This document shows positions 35,330-47,841 of a stretch of 64,000 bases of DNA, in pieces. The DNA is from Hyalella azteca (taxonomy: Eukaryota > Arthropoda > Malacostraca > Amphipoda > Hyalellidae): assembly GCF_000764305.2 (NCBI RefSeq), contig NW_025936631.1, positions 124,001 to 188,000 of the forward strand, read 5' to 3'. A program made the translations under genes and the position numbers. The notes beneath the pieces are model-generated. The model did no database searches and was not told the origin of the DNA. It saw only the letters and a list, made by a program, of their open reading frames with translations. How positions within the stretch are numbered: the stretch's first letter is position 1; each line of letters begins with the position of its first letter.

Positions 35330-35972
35330 ATGGAAAGGTGCAAGGGACTATTTCAATCTCTTGTTGTTGCCCTCCGAAGCCGATGGCGCTCCTTAGCGCG
35401 CTGTGCGGTGGCTGTTGTCTCTCTCCGACTACTGCTGCTACTGGGTATGCTTTCACAAGACAGCGGTTATTTGAGTAGTAATATTGACGAAAGATTTTTG
35501 CATCAAGGAAACAATGTGAATGGCAACATCCTCATCGATCTAACCAATTTTGAGTACCTTCAAAATCCAAGAATTTGTAATGGCTCAGATGAAGATGTGT
35601 TGGCACTTGTTTTGGTTCTCTCACATCCTAGTCACATTAATCACAGAAAGGTGCTTCGAGAATCTATTAGGAAGAGCTCTAATTAAGACGAAGCCTTTTA
35701 GAAGAAACAGCAAATGGCAGGTAACGCAAGAGGAATATGTTGGTGATGAATACCCCACCTATATAAACGGATGGTTCTACATGATACCAATGGAAACTGT
35801 TCGGAAACTGGTAGCAAACGCTCACAGATTTCGATATTTTTGGCTTGAAGACGTCTTTGTAACTGGGATAATGGCGCAAGACCTGCAAATAGAACGGCGA
35901 AACATTGACACCAAGAAGTTTGTCACGTGCTTTCGTGGAAAAAGCGCCCACAAGATAAGGAGTTTCTTGTGA
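35330..35972 (+). pseudogene. GT31 galactosyltransferase-like pseudogene lacking the DDD region
   Basis: The first 111 codons match copy 1 (type II anchor, stem, start of catalytic domain) with changes T45S, V52I, A87D and one silent change. After HRKVLRE a 321-bp deletion (copy 1 positions 24463-24783) removes about 107 residues, including the frameshift site, KMDDD and the segment up to LLGRAL. The frame from 35330 then ends at 35686; the retained C-terminal part (YPTYINGWFYMIP, WLEDVFVTGIM) continues in another frame to 35972. Without the metal/UDP-binding DDD it cannot be an active enzyme. The splice acceptor and 3' flank are kept. Confidence 0.88.
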
Positions 35973-36867
35973 GTATTATTGCAATGTTATTGGTGTCCCA
36001 TTGAAAAACTTTATGATTTATTCACTTGGAATTTAATGGACCAGTACGAAGACTTCAATTTATATTGAAAAAATAAATAGTGGCTTGGCAGGGAATGGTA
36101 TCAATTTTTTAATAGATTTCTTTATTTATTCATTTTATTGCATACAACAAATATTTCTGTGCGGAAGCCCAGTCAAAAGCCAAAATAAGGGTAACAGTGA
36201 GGCCATTTTCAAAAAGCTTTCTGATCTGAAAGAAGTATTGCAAGAATAAGCAGGCATTTACCTATTTACATGCCATTTGATAAAGAAACACAATTTGAGT
36301 TGAAACCTCAAAGAAGACTTTGCTGTTGATAACTTTGGGGTTGTTAAATAGAATGAACAGAAATACACTGACATACTTATCGCATTATCTGAAGGACCTT
36401 CATTTAAATGCATGGAAAGAAACTCAAGGTTTCGTGCTGGCCAGAGAAACAAGATTACTTGTATGACTTACGACTGGGCGGATGTTCGTCAGAAGATAGT
36501 TCCTCCAAAATAGCTTCAAAGAGGAGCCTGTTCTATGTACCAGAACTTAGCAACCATGTGTAATGTAATATTTCGTGTTAAACATTTTACATACAATGTT
36601 TTTCACTAAAATGACATTTGTTTCATTAATCACATTTCTGAACATTTTATGTAAACTTTGGCAATAAAAGAGGGAAAAGGCAAAAAATTAGTCTATCTAG
36701 TAGTATTTTTATCTGGTCTAAAGTATGGTGGCAAAGTTTCATTAGTCAAAAAATTAAAGCAACTAATGATAATACTACGAAGTGAATGTGAGGTCTCAAT
36801 GTGTATTCAATTTATTGATTAAAAATTTATTTATTTACTAAGATTCATCAAAAATAAACGAGGTGTC

Positions 36868-39483
36868 TAAACTAGTGTAAACGGGCAATGGCACTCACGT
36901 GACATGCAGAGACAACAGCGGCATCTCCGCTAAAGGATATCGTGCCTCGCAAGGAGTCATCAAAAAATGAATGATGACGTGATATTGAAAGCAGTTTTCC
37001 GAAAGAATGAATGACAAATGCTCTAGAATGCGTCAATGAATGATCATTTTTATCCAAGAACAAGAGTATACCAACATTTTCCCTTCCAGAGAGCATGTCA
37101 CACTTTGGCTGTGTTATTTGTACTCTAAAAGCTCATCCTCATACCAATTATACCAATAGAAGTAATTTAAACAAATGCTGTAAAATTTTAATAGAAAATT
37201 AATCTAGAGGAGAAAAGAAAAATATTTGATTTCTCTATTGCTTAAAATTTTCTGTAGGTGCGAAAATGTTAGTTCTCTCGCGTGAATTAATTATGATCGT
37301 ATGAACTTTTTAACTTATTTCTTTTATTCAGGGAAAGATCATGTAGATTTCTGAGTTATTTTTTATTTTCAAAATACGACCAAATTAGCGAAGGTAGAAA
37401 ATATCTTAGAAAGATTGAAGAAACCATATGTTAAAATTTAGAGCTTCATGATATCAAAGTTTATCGACCCATAATAATCATGAACAATTTTAATCTACTC
37501 GACGCAATCAAAAAGCAGCTGCAGATACAAGTTGATCAACTTGTTGTTTGCCTTTAAGATGAACTTCATCGTGAATTTATTCTGACTCAGAGCTCTACAG
37601 TTCGGTTCAAGTTTATCATTATACGAATGAAGAGCCTTTGTTATAAAAGGCTTCACTGCTTTCAATTGCGCTGCACTTTCATGCAATGAACTACCGGTAT
37701 AACTCGTCACTTTTCTCTCTAACACGGAGAGACCAACCATAATCGTCCAATGTTTCCTCGATGCGGTAGGAAATAAGTCATTTGGTGATAATTGTTATAA
37801 GAACATCACGATACTTTGAAGTCCATCACTCCAGCATCAAAAATTGGAACGTGAAAAATCCATGAGAAAAATAAATTCAATAAAATTCATTAAATAATAT
37901 ACAATTACGAAGTTATTACTTCCCGATTAACTTCCATTAAAATAAGTAAATCAATAAACTCTGGATACATGAATGAAGTATAAATAAATGTCCAAAGTTA
38001 GATGATAGATGTCCAAAATAACGAAAAATCAAATTTATATGTGAGGTTTGAAGAAACAAAAATAAAGAGATAAGTACCAAATTTTGTCAGAAAGAAATCA
38101 TTGAAAGTCAAAAGAAAAACTTCCACACTGCATATCATGAGCTCGAGGATTTGAAAATCCTCAACGCATTATTTATATTAATAATCCAGCTGGTTGAAAT
38201 TTGAACTCAAATTGCTGGCTGCCTGAAGCAATTGTACCCCGCATGCCGAATTGATGTTTTGGAATGAAGATGAATGCGAAGGGCTGACAATTCGAGTGGG
38301 GATGAATGCAATGGGTTGAATGGGAATCGTTGAAACTAGTCAAAGACTTAGCTACTGTTTCTGATTTGCTTCTAAGCACCATCATTTAGATATATTTGAT
38401 TTGCAAAGTTTTGAGTCCATGTTACGCTCTCAGTTCGCTTGTTCACGTCTTACTCGCTTTAATATAAGAGCTTAACAGTGAGAAAAGAAACTAAGCGCAT
38501 GGAAAAAAAAAAACATGAAAGTCTCGTCTTGTTTTGAAAGTGATATGAAGTAACTCATTGTGAGTTTATTACTTATTTATTATTTTTATTATTATTATTA
38601 TTTTTAATATTATTATTATTACGTTTGTTACAGCATTGTCTATTTATGTTGATTTACCCTTCAAAGAGGTACTCGTGATAATGAACGTAAACGGACGTCT
38701 GTACGAACTTGGGAACTCGTAACCACAAGATCGTCAAGTAGAATGACTGCCAACATTTGCAGCAGTCGTCGCTGTCGTCAGATTAGCTGCGGCTTCTTAT
38801 CATCCGAAACGTTCGGAGCTCGTCGCTCCGATCGCAGGTGAAAATATTTCGTAGGTGAATGAATTCCCTGAATGAGAAATGGTCGTCGCTATCTACTAGC
38901 AATGCGAAGAAAAAGATATTGCGAGCAGTGCCAAGGCTCTTACACTTGATCGAAGCAACGTATTTTGTGAGACTTCGAAGCTAATTTGTGAAGCAATTGA
39001 CAAAGAATGCAAATGCTAGTATACTGAGCAATAAGAAACATCATGAAGTTTGCATAATTAATCAAAGCCTGTGGGCTCTCATTTCTACATAACTGACGAG
39101 GTAATTTATTTGAATAAATAATTAAAATTCATTTTCGACAAGTGTTAGTATAAATGTATCAAAATTTTCCACACATGATGCACACATATTGGCATAGTGC
39201 ATTACTACGGTTAACGCAATTACGACTCTAATTGAAAATTTAATGCTTAAAATATCATCAGCTCGTACAACAGATGAAGGCAGCTTACACACAAAAAATT
39301 GTGTAAAATTAATTCTAAATGTTGTTGATACACCTTACTTACTATCTAGCTCCTTTTGATGTGAATTCGCTATGTATTCAACGCTGACGGTGAACTCGTA
39401 CACATGCATGATATTATGGAAATCCGACGGCTCAATTTGTAAAAACATACAGGTTAAACATAACAGTGTTTGTTAATTAACAG
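36868..39483. other. No gene recognised; (ATT)n microsatellite at about 38565-38622
   Basis: Short chance frames only. The ATT/TTA tract is imperfect. 38690-38850 is GC-richer without a recognisable frame. Confidence 0.45.
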
Positions 39484-39507
39484 ATGAACGGAAATGGCTG
39501 CATTGCC

Positions 39508-39848
39508 GCCCATATCCAAACCCAAGAAGCACGCTGTCTAACGAAGCTCTTACTCTTGCCAAGACGTTTGCTGTCTCATGCCGCTCACACCCAAGCCCAA
39601 GACGTTCGCTGTCTCATGCCACTCATACCCAAGCCCAAGACGTTTGCTGTCTCATGCCGCTCATACCCAAGCCCAAGACGTTCGCTGTCTCATGCCACTC
39701 ATACCCAAGCCCAAGACGTTCGCTGTCTCATGCCGCTCATACCCAAGCCCAAGACGTTCGCTGTCTCATGCCGCTCATACCCAAGCCCAAGACGATCGCT
39801 GTCTCATCCCGCTCATACGAAGGCCAAGACTTTTGCCATCAAACCCAG
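39508..39848 (+). repeat. 38-bp minisatellite, about 9 units, open in three frames
   Basis: The unit is CTCATACCCAAGCCCAAGAC then GTTCGCTGTCTCATGCCG; unit starts recur at 39584, 39622, 39660 and onward. Outer units are more diverged. All three plus-strand frames are open through the array (39484-39867, 39578-39928, 39654-39893) because 38 is 2 modulo 3, so each frame cycles through the same 38-residue peptide period. No similarity outside the repeat suggests a gene. Confidence 0.92.
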
Positions 39849-39929
39849 TTGTGTTGCACACAAATAGGCGGTGCAGAGGGGAGAAACTTATGAGAACTTT
39901 TTGTTATCATAATTATGTCAGAAATTAAT

Positions 39930-41133
39930 TGATATTTATGAGAGAAGCCGCGAGACGAGCGGCTTTGCATGCTTGGACTGCCAAGCGAGTGAGCAAGAGA
40001 GTGAAACAGAGAATTAAATTGAGATGGATAGAAAAAGAAAGAGATATTGTTATTCTGTACAGCTACAAACAGCTCGAACAGGGCACGTGGCTAGCAAAAA
40101 CTTAAACTAACATATATCCAATTGAAAAATTGAACATATTCTATGACCAATTGGATTCTCGTTATGTTGAGGGAGTGTTCAGCACAGTTATGCTAACAAT
40201 TGGTTATTGTGGTGGGCATTCAAAATATTCATTATCAGTTCGGGATTTTCTCAATATTTTGTAGGAATAAAAGTAGTAGTATAGCAATTCATTCTATATC
40301 TTATATTCTGGGTACAAAAATTCGTTTCCACCTGGGTCTGTGAAACGAAAGGATCAGATTGGCTGTATCTCTACACCCCTATCGTTTAATCTGTTTTGCC
40401 TGAGCATTATATTTAAATTTTTATCGATAAAATCGGAGGAAAAGAAAATTGAATCATGTGTTAATCAATTGGAACAAGTTTCCCATTTATTAAAATATTG
40501 CACAAGTTTAAAAAATATAAACCGGATTGTTGGACACTTGATTAGTAAGAACAGTACTATCACTAAGCATGGATTACCCATCCTTAACAGCGAGCTCGTA
40601 TATATAACTGTTAGGGTGATATATTTCAGAAGAGAGGGTGAATTTATGTGGATGTTTTCTTAGCTTGGCTTGGGAAATATGTGAGATGAAAATAAGTGTG
40701 AATCTACGATACCTATTTTGGAAACACGGCGGGCAGGGATATTCCCTGAATGTGGAAAAATTGGTTTCTAGTAATGAATCAACAGGCATCGTAAACAATG
40801 ATTTGACGAAGAGATTGATATTGAATAAAACTTTTAACTTAGTCCAATTTATTCCTACATTCAATTAGAAACAATGTTCTCTTCAAAATATCAAAACTAT
40901 GTTTGTCTGGGCATAACGGGGATGTACATGAGAGGTATGAACTAAGGTTTCTATACTTCACGGGACTTCAGTGATTTTCACTTCCATTAATTTCTGAGTT
41001 AATAGTAATAGGATTTATCTTTTAATTTTTTAGTAACATCCGCATCTCTTTTCAGAATCTGCATCACTTGAACTTAACTTATGAATATTACTCATGAACT
41101 AAACCCTGCCAAACCCATAATAAGAACAATGCG
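39930..41133. other. No gene recognised
   Basis: A 107-codon open frame (40340-40663, plus) and a 96-codon minus frame overlap in AT-rich DNA. Neither has a recognisable motif. Confidence 0.4.
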
Positions 41134-41141
41134 TCTGCAAG

Positions 41142-42035
41142 CAGAGCTGGGCAGCGCTACTTTGAAATGTAGAGCCGCAACCGCTACCCCTACATGCTCT
41201 AAATGTAGCGGGCGCTACCGCTACCGCTACACCCACTAGATTGTAGCAGGCGCTACCGCTACCGCTACAGTAAAATGTAGCGCCGCTACATTAGCCGCTA
41301 CAATGGCCAAAATTATTGGAAATCTCTAAATATTTATTGTTCTGCTATTGGGATTTACTCATAAACTTTTAATGATAAAATATTTTTAAAATATATCAAT
41401 GCAACTTTATTGCAATTAACCTAACCAAACTAGTACGGGTTAGATGCAGTAAATAAAAGTTACAGTTATTTTTATGCTTTACCTTCCCTACAAGGCTACA
41501 AGGATGTCTACTTTAATCTACCAATCTTCAAAAATTATCCACATATGCAGGTAAAACATCAGTCTTTTATTTGTATATATATGTGGATTATATTTGAGAT
41601 TGGTAGATTAAAGTAGACATCCATGTAGGGAAGGTGAAACATAAAAATAACTGTGTAAAAATAACTGTAAGCAAACTGAAACATGAAAAAATACCGGTAA
41701 GTGGTAACTGGTAACAACTTAACAAGTAACAACTAACATGTTGACACTAGTTATAGGCTGAGGTTGACAACATTACACCGAAATCTTTCGTGCAGTTTTA
41801 TTCTGTAATTTATATTATGTATGTTATAGTATGCATCATGCTTGTTTTTAAATAATATATAATACTATTAAGTAAAATCTGAAGGCTTTATCTATAAATG
41901 TAGCGGTAGCGCTGCAGCGACAAAACCTCGTATCGCTACTTAAATATGTAGCGGGCGCTACCGCTACCGCTACAATTGCTTAAATGTAGCGCCGCTACCG
42001 CTACTGAAAATGTAGCGCGCTACTGCCCAGCTCTG
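41142..42035. mobile_element. hAT-type non-autonomous transposon with 8-bp target duplication
   Basis: TCTGCAAG occurs directly on both sides (41134-41141 and 42036-42043). The ends are CAGAGCTGGGCAG and its exact inverse. 8-bp duplications and CAG-x-G-starting ends are typical of hAT. The subterminal regions (41148-41300 and 41898-42020) are dense with GTAGCG/CGCTAC hexamers in both orientations, as expected of hAT transposase binding sites. No transposase frame. An internal hairpin occupies 41462-41654. Confidence 0.88.
41462..41654. repeat. Long internal hairpin within the hAT-type element
   Basis: Arms about 41462-41544 and 41580-41654 are inverse copies (ACAGTTATTTTTATG, CTTCCCTAC, GGATGTCTACTTTAATCTAC shared) with a loop of about 35 bp. 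One arm has a small extra piece (AAGGCTAC). It may be a nested foldback element. Confidence 0.85.
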
Positions 42036-42043
42036 TCTGCAAG

Positions 42044-43095
42044 TATGTTAAAATCCGTAAATTACTTATTGATAACAGCTTAGTAGAAGGCAGAAAAGAA
42101 AGTTAAATATTCATTATGGGTTTTCAATAAATATTGTTTTTTTATTTTCACAACGATTACACCGTCCGGCAAAAAGTTCCGCGATTTTTGTGGTCTGACT
42201 AGCGGCTGGCAGCAGCTGTAAATTTCTAGAATTCATCAAGAAAGAATCAATGCGCCGTTAGGTACGATGTTAGGGAATAGTATAAATTTGTTCATGTTTC
42301 GGGGCAGCAGTTCTTTCATTTTCATTTAGGCTTTTCAGTTTCGCAGTTTAGGTTTTCTAAACTTTCAGGATTTGATTCATTCATGTTTTAGACTTTAGCT
42401 GGAGTGGACTGCTACACGCACAACGCAATTGTACATACGTGTTTTGCCATATATATTGTGAATAGTCCGTGTCTTATATGTACTGAAAACCTGTCCTGAC
42501 CGTTTGAGAAAATGATTAAGAAGTAGTCCCCCAACAACGACTCGTAAAGCTAATGGATGAAACCCAATAAATTATTCCAGTTCTGAAAATAAACTGTGGG
42601 AAATATTTATGATATCTATAGCTAGCAATTCTGCTCTCTCAAGCTGATAGCGGAAATTTCATCGGTCTTGCCAAGGTAAGATGCAACTGACGGCACATGC
42701 CTGGTCGGATTTTCATAACTATTTAGCACAAAAAAATGTCTATGCTTTTCTTAAATATGTATTGACTTGCCTTGTGTTCTGTAAATAATGGTATTCGGTG
42801 TGCAGGAATATCTACACATAAAAAGTTTATAATGACTGCTTCATTATTATAGTGTTTCGGTGTAACGCTGGATTGGACTCAAGGTTACCGTGATCTTGTT
42901 GCGAGTATTTTTGAAATTAAATGCATGAAGAATGAATTTATGCCATCTTAAACCTATTCATTTCCAAAGCATTATCGTTTTTAATTATTATCCCTCTGCA
43001 AAACGAAGCATCAAACCATGGATCTTGTAATACAAATAATTTAAATTAATTTGCACTTATGGCCTAGAATTTTTGGTATATATCATAATTATTTT
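42044..43095. other. No gene recognised
   Basis: CCGTCCGGCAAAAAGTTCCG near 42163 looks like a DNA-transposon end, but no partner end was found. Confidence 0.4.
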
Positions 43096-43239
43096 AAGCG
43101 CATTTTCGCATTTATGGAAAAAAAGGCGCTATTGTGCTCGCCATGTCCGTCTGTCTGCCCGTCCGTGACTTCATGTTTTCGTCGACGATAAAATGCGCTC
43201 TCTGTCCCTCACTGCTGTGAGTACTGAGTTATATTTTTT
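43096..43239 (-). repeat. 155-bp palindromic dispersed element, copy D (reverse)
   Basis: The only inverted copy. The same modules run in reverse: AGCGCATTTTCGC at the left, then GTCCGTCTGTCTGCCCGTCC, CGTCGACGATAAAATGCGCT, CTCACTGCTGTGAGTACTGA and TATATTTTTT at the right. Confidence 0.85.
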
Positions 43240-44279
43240 CAAATAATACTGCCTTTAAGTGGTCGCTTGCAGCACACCCGCGGCAAGTTGGAACACGTAT
43301 GCTGAACCTAAACCTGGCTGCATGGCGAGAGTTCGTTAGTTATAATGCTTGCTTCATCATCTCAGTTAGCAGGTCATCATGTCGCTGTGATGACGCACCG
43401 CGTTATTCTCAATGACATCCTGCAGACCGCGGAGTGCAACTGCTACCGACATATACAAGGCAGATCGTATTGTTGTCTTATTAGGAAAGCTCCTAGAGCT
43501 CCTAGAGCTGTCTGTCAGTAAAAATTTACGGACGCGGCAGCTTCTGATTTGGACTACCAGAAGCTGGGGCGACTCTAAATTTTGTTAGCGTAGAGCTGTC
43601 TGCCAGTAATTAATGCCTCGACGCGTCGCATGTCTGTCAATTAGGACGCGAATGATACGGTCGTAAAGGTGATTGTTTTCCAGGCACACAAATGAACGTT
43701 TGATTTTTGGAATCATCAACATTGATACTCTGATCCTTTACCAAATTTTCCTCAATAATCACAAGTTGAATTACAGGGTCTTGAATTATACTTTGAGGGC
43801 TATATTATTATGGTGATACTTGGCGACTGGTTAAAGGTAATGACAATAAAATCAATCCTGGTAAAAAGACCCTCGACAGTATCAGTAAGTTAAAGAATGA
43901 AGCATAATTTTTTAGTTAATTAAATAATCAAGATAATTGGGAATATTTATACCCAACACATCGACATTAGGAAGGTACTACGGTTTTTTCGCGTATATTT
44001 ATTTTAAAATAAGTCTATGTGAGCTCGACCATCAAAGGTCGAGCGTTGCAGACTAGAAGCACCTCAGTGAGCGCAGTATAGCGCTCGTTAGGACAGTGGT
44101 GGCCTACAGCAGAGCAATCACAGGCTCACTGCAAATTGCTCCTCGCACTCAGGATTAAATGCGTCCTTTGAGTTCAGAGCGACATGAGCGGACGTGGACA
44201 GCTGCAACGACAGCTACATCAACACTAACTGCCCCTGTGGACACGTTACAATTACAAAATCACTTTAATTGTAACTTCT
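43240..44279. other. No gene seen; small hairpins
   Basis: GCTCGACC-ATCAAA-GGTCGAGC at about 44024-44045 is a perfect 8-bp-stem hairpin. GCTCCTAGA is tandemly repeated near 43490. Nothing coding recognised. Confidence 0.45.
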
Positions 44280-44430
44280 AAAAAATATAACTCAGTACTC
44301 ACTGCAGTGAGTGACAGAGTACGCATTTTCTCGTCGACGAAAAGTGAAGTCACGGACAGACAGACAGACACACGGACGGACATGACGAACACAATAGCGC
44401 CTTTTTTCCATAAATGAGAAAATGCGCTAA
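44280..44430 (+). repeat. 155-bp palindromic dispersed element, copy E
   Basis: Exact 16-bp palindrome. Left 13-mer has two changes (TACGCATTTTCTC), right 13-mer intact. It lies about 1 kb from copy D in opposite orientation. Confidence 0.85.
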
Positions 44431-44574
44431 GCAGTGCAGAATGAAAGAAGGATGCGCCAACATCCCTATTATAATAATAATTTGTCAGAAAATCTCCTTC
44501 CGTTTCTTGAAAATTGAAATCTGCATGAAATATTTGGAGATCCGATCGTGAGTGCAGGCGATAATTTCAAGCTC

Positions 44575-44680
44575 ATAGTATAGTATAGTACAGTATAGTA
44601 TAGTATAGTATAGTATAGTATAGTATAGTATAGTATAGTATAGTATAGTATAGTATAGTATAGTATAGTATAGTATAGTA
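44575..44680 (+). repeat. (TAGTA)n microsatellite grown from a LINE tail
   Basis: About 21 nearly perfect pentanucleotide units with one TACAG variant, directly abutting the antisense LINE 3' end at 44681. It lies where the other copies carry ATGTT repeats. Confidence 0.9.
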
Positions 44681-44775
44681 TCTTCGGCATTAAAGAGTAG
44701 GCCTGGATGGGCCTGTCACCGATTCTTGTGCTTTTTTTGACTAGACTGGCCTTTTGATCAGATCTTTTCAACGGA
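44681..44775 (-). mobile_element. LINE 3' terminal fragment, variant subfamily
   Basis: On the minus strand: TTGAAAAGATCTGATCAAAA, AGCACAAGAATCGGTGACAG and an AGGCC-CATCCA-GGCCT hairpin (44699-44714), then an ATACT-type tail. It shares the terminal box with the other LINE ends but has a different loop and tail. Confidence 0.8.
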
Positions 44776-44799
44776 CGGTTGAAAAGATTGCTCAATGCT

Positions 44800-46900
44800 C
44801 ATGCCAATCGTTGTAAGTGTATATAGGGATAAAAAAGATTTTCTGTAGACGGTGATTTAGGGAAAACAGCTATTAATGCTACAGAGCATTGGAATAAATT
44901 TAATTTGAGCGAACTGATTTACTGATTTTGGTAAAATTTTCGTAGTAATTAAAAGGACAAAAAACATAAGCAATTAACTTACTTCTAGAAAATTATATTT
45001 CAAATTACATTTAGGGTTTTCCATCACAACGAGTGCAAACTCGAAACTCAATATTTTGCTGAAGCATTAATTTAAAAAAATTGGGCAAATATGAAATATA
45101 ACGTAATCCCTTTCACTGCTTTAGCGCACCGCAAGCAAATCATGTCACGTCTACAATGCAATATACTCAGTCAGCAATAATTTCCCAAACAAATCTCAAC
45201 GAATATCACTCAATCAGAAAAACTGACGGCTTTGTGTTGTGTTCATTATTCATTCACGAGCATTATCTTTGACAATTTCATGCTCCTTGAAGCTCAGCAG
45301 CAGTCACAGCAACGAATTTTTTATGTTCCTAAATTTTTAATAAGTTATATTTTCAAAGTTCAGTTAACGAATTGGTTTGCGGTCGAGCGAGTGATAAAGC
45401 TGTCTCCAAATGAATGAAAAACATACATTCTCAACGTGGCTAACATTTTAAATCTAATTCTATCATTGAAATCCATCTCACTTACCTAGATTACAACCGA
45501 ATTTTCAGCTCCAGCTTTCAACTTCATTATCCTCTCAGTTCAGTTTAACTACACAGTACGCTGTATTTTTGAATAGCGTTCATTAGAAAAGCATTTTTGC
45601 AGGCCATATCATCATACACAAGATTACTACTTGATTACCACAAGCCTGCCTGCTGCTTATGCCGTATAGCTTAATTTTAGGAGATTTGGGATTAAAAAAT
45701 TAATTTGAGTGCCTCTTCAGTTTTCAAATAATGAACCTAGCCGGCATCGTACGTTGGCCCTTATTTATAATTAATGTTTAGAAGGTTGAATCAGGAAGAC
45801 ACCGAATAAAAACACCCTATTTTAATGAATAGAATTTACACACCGAAACAAATAATAATAATAATAAGCCTAACATTACACGTTATTAGTCTAAAAAAAT
45901 AATACATGTAAACACTTGAGCTCTGAGTCAAATGTCCAGGATCTCGTCGATTACATTAGGAGAAGTCAATAAAAAATAAGGGTCTCGTTGCTTCTCATTA
46001 TTGTGTCATTCTCACAGCACCACTGGCGTTCATTCTACTGCTAGAACTTTTTTGAATATGAGGGTTGTAGTTAGAGAACTCGAGACACTTGCAAATAATT
46101 TCATTTTTGAGGCGGTTCAAAATTCCGTGATACGCAAGTTAATACCAATGACGTCATTCAATGATATTCTCGCCTATAGCGCAAATGTTTTTTCTTGACA
46201 AAAACACTTGAGTTGTCAAGGTATAATTAAAATCGTAATATTATCCCGTGATTTCTACCATTCCTGAGATAAGCAGCAGTTTCGACTAAAAAAGATAAGG
46301 ATGAATTATAATATTTAATTATACCGCAATTGGCCAGATAATTAAATTATAATAAATACACAAAAACAACTCAACAAGGTTTCTTCCACAATGCAAATTT
46401 GTCACACCGCGTGACCTCGGAAGAAAAAATCTATTAATTTGCGAATTTGTCAACTAATTTCTCAACATCAGAATTCCGGCGTCGTATATGTGTCTGGTTA
46501 TTATAAATGAAACACGAAAAACTCTTCTTGAGCCATGACTTGTGATTTGAGTCATATCGAATGCTATCCAAATTCATTATGTAAGAATACATAGTGAATT
46601 TATAATAACTCTGAAATCCATTGAAATGATAGATAGATACATGAGAAATATCATAATTTCGTTCCTGTATGAAGCTTATTCGTCCAATTGGACACATATG
46701 TCGCTTTCAATTTAAGGCTGCGTTATGGACGGGTGATATATTTATGTCGCCTTACAAATTTTTTCGATGAATAAGTTTTAGGAATGTGGTATGGATCCAA
46801 TGTGGTATTTTGCACTCGCAAGAAAATCGGTCGCCAAAGGGTTATAAGCGATCTTGTTTAAAAACTGCTTCGTTTGAAAACCCAAAGAATGGAGAGCAAA
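44800..46900. other. No gene recognised; (AAT)n at about 45848-45868
   Basis: AT-rich with short chance frames on both strands. Confidence 0.45.
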
Positions 46901-46949
46901 GCTCTAGCGAAAACAGGCGCTAGAGTGAGTGCAGACAGGGGGAGAACCA

Positions 46950-47490
46950 TTACCCTGCAGGCAACAAGCGTTGGAACCCTACAGGCAACAGGTAACTTGC
47001 GAGGGAACGTTACATGATTTGATATCTAGGAAACCTTACAGGCAACGAGCGATGGAGCCCTACAGGCAACAAACGAAGTAACCTTACTAGCAACTAGCGA
47101 GGTAACTCAACAGGAAACGAGCAAGAGAACCCTACATGATGCGAGCGATGGAGCCCTACAGGCAACGAACGAAGTAACCTTACTGACAACTAGCAAGGTA
47201 ACTCAACAGGAAACGAGCAAGAGAACCCTACACGATATGAGCGATGTAGCCCTACAGGAAACAAGCGGAGTAACCTTACTGGCAACTAGCAAGGGAACCC
47301 AACAGGAAACGTGCAAGAGAACCCTACACGATACGAGCGAGGGAGCCCTATACAGGCGAGTAAGGTAATCAATCATATAGGCAATGAGCGAGTTAACTCT
47401 ACTGGCACTGAGTTAGGTAATCTACATACAACGAGCGATGAAACCCAACAGGCAACGAGCGTGGCAACTCTACAAGCTATGAGTGAGAGG
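46950..47490 (+). repeat. 24-bp minisatellite arranged as a 96-bp higher-order repeat
   Basis: The basic unit is like GGAACCCTACAGGCAACGAG plus four bases. Landmarks GATGGAGCCC or close variants recur at 47051, 47147, 47243 and 47339, exactly 96 bp apart (four 24-bp units). The edges are more diverged. 96 is divisible by 3, so the 73-codon open frame at 47311-47532 is a by-product. Confidence 0.9.
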
Positions 47491-47841
47491 AGCAGTAATG
47501 GAATGAACTTTAAAACAACGCAGCGCAACTGAAAAAGAATATAACCTCGAGTTCATTTGAATTCAGTTCTGTTTCTTATGTTATAATTATTCAGAGTTTT
47601 AAAACAAACACATTGAACATAGAATAGTAGCTGATATTTAGCATAAAAACTAGTATTCAGCAGTGGCACATTTGTAGGTTAGTAGCACAAAAAGCTGATA
47701 TTTTTCAGGTTTAGTGTCAGGGAGTAGTTTGTGCATACAAATCCTCACGTATTTACCAGCTACCTAGTTAGCTTAAGTACACTTGGACGATGAGTCGACA
47801 GTTTGTGTGTCACGAAGGCAAGGGCTCCGTGGGCGGAAGCT

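Larger units (their letters stand above)
33053..36867 (+). repeat. 4.1-kb segmental duplication, copy 2 (3.8 kb after deletion)
   Basis: Partner of 21845-25986. It begins in the last 80 bases of the sense LINE and ends at CGAGGTGTC near 36867, after which the flanks are unrelated. Confidence 0.93.

Noticed and set aside
40200..40235. Similarity to 8250-8283 (TTGTGGTGGGCATT then AAAATAT)
   Set aside because: About 24 bases match in AT-rich surroundings with no flanking homology; it may be chance or a relic too short to judge.
44469..44795. 108-codon minus frame with ILYYT repeats
   Set aside because: The peptide repeat is the translation of the TAGTA microsatellite plus the LINE end, not a gene.
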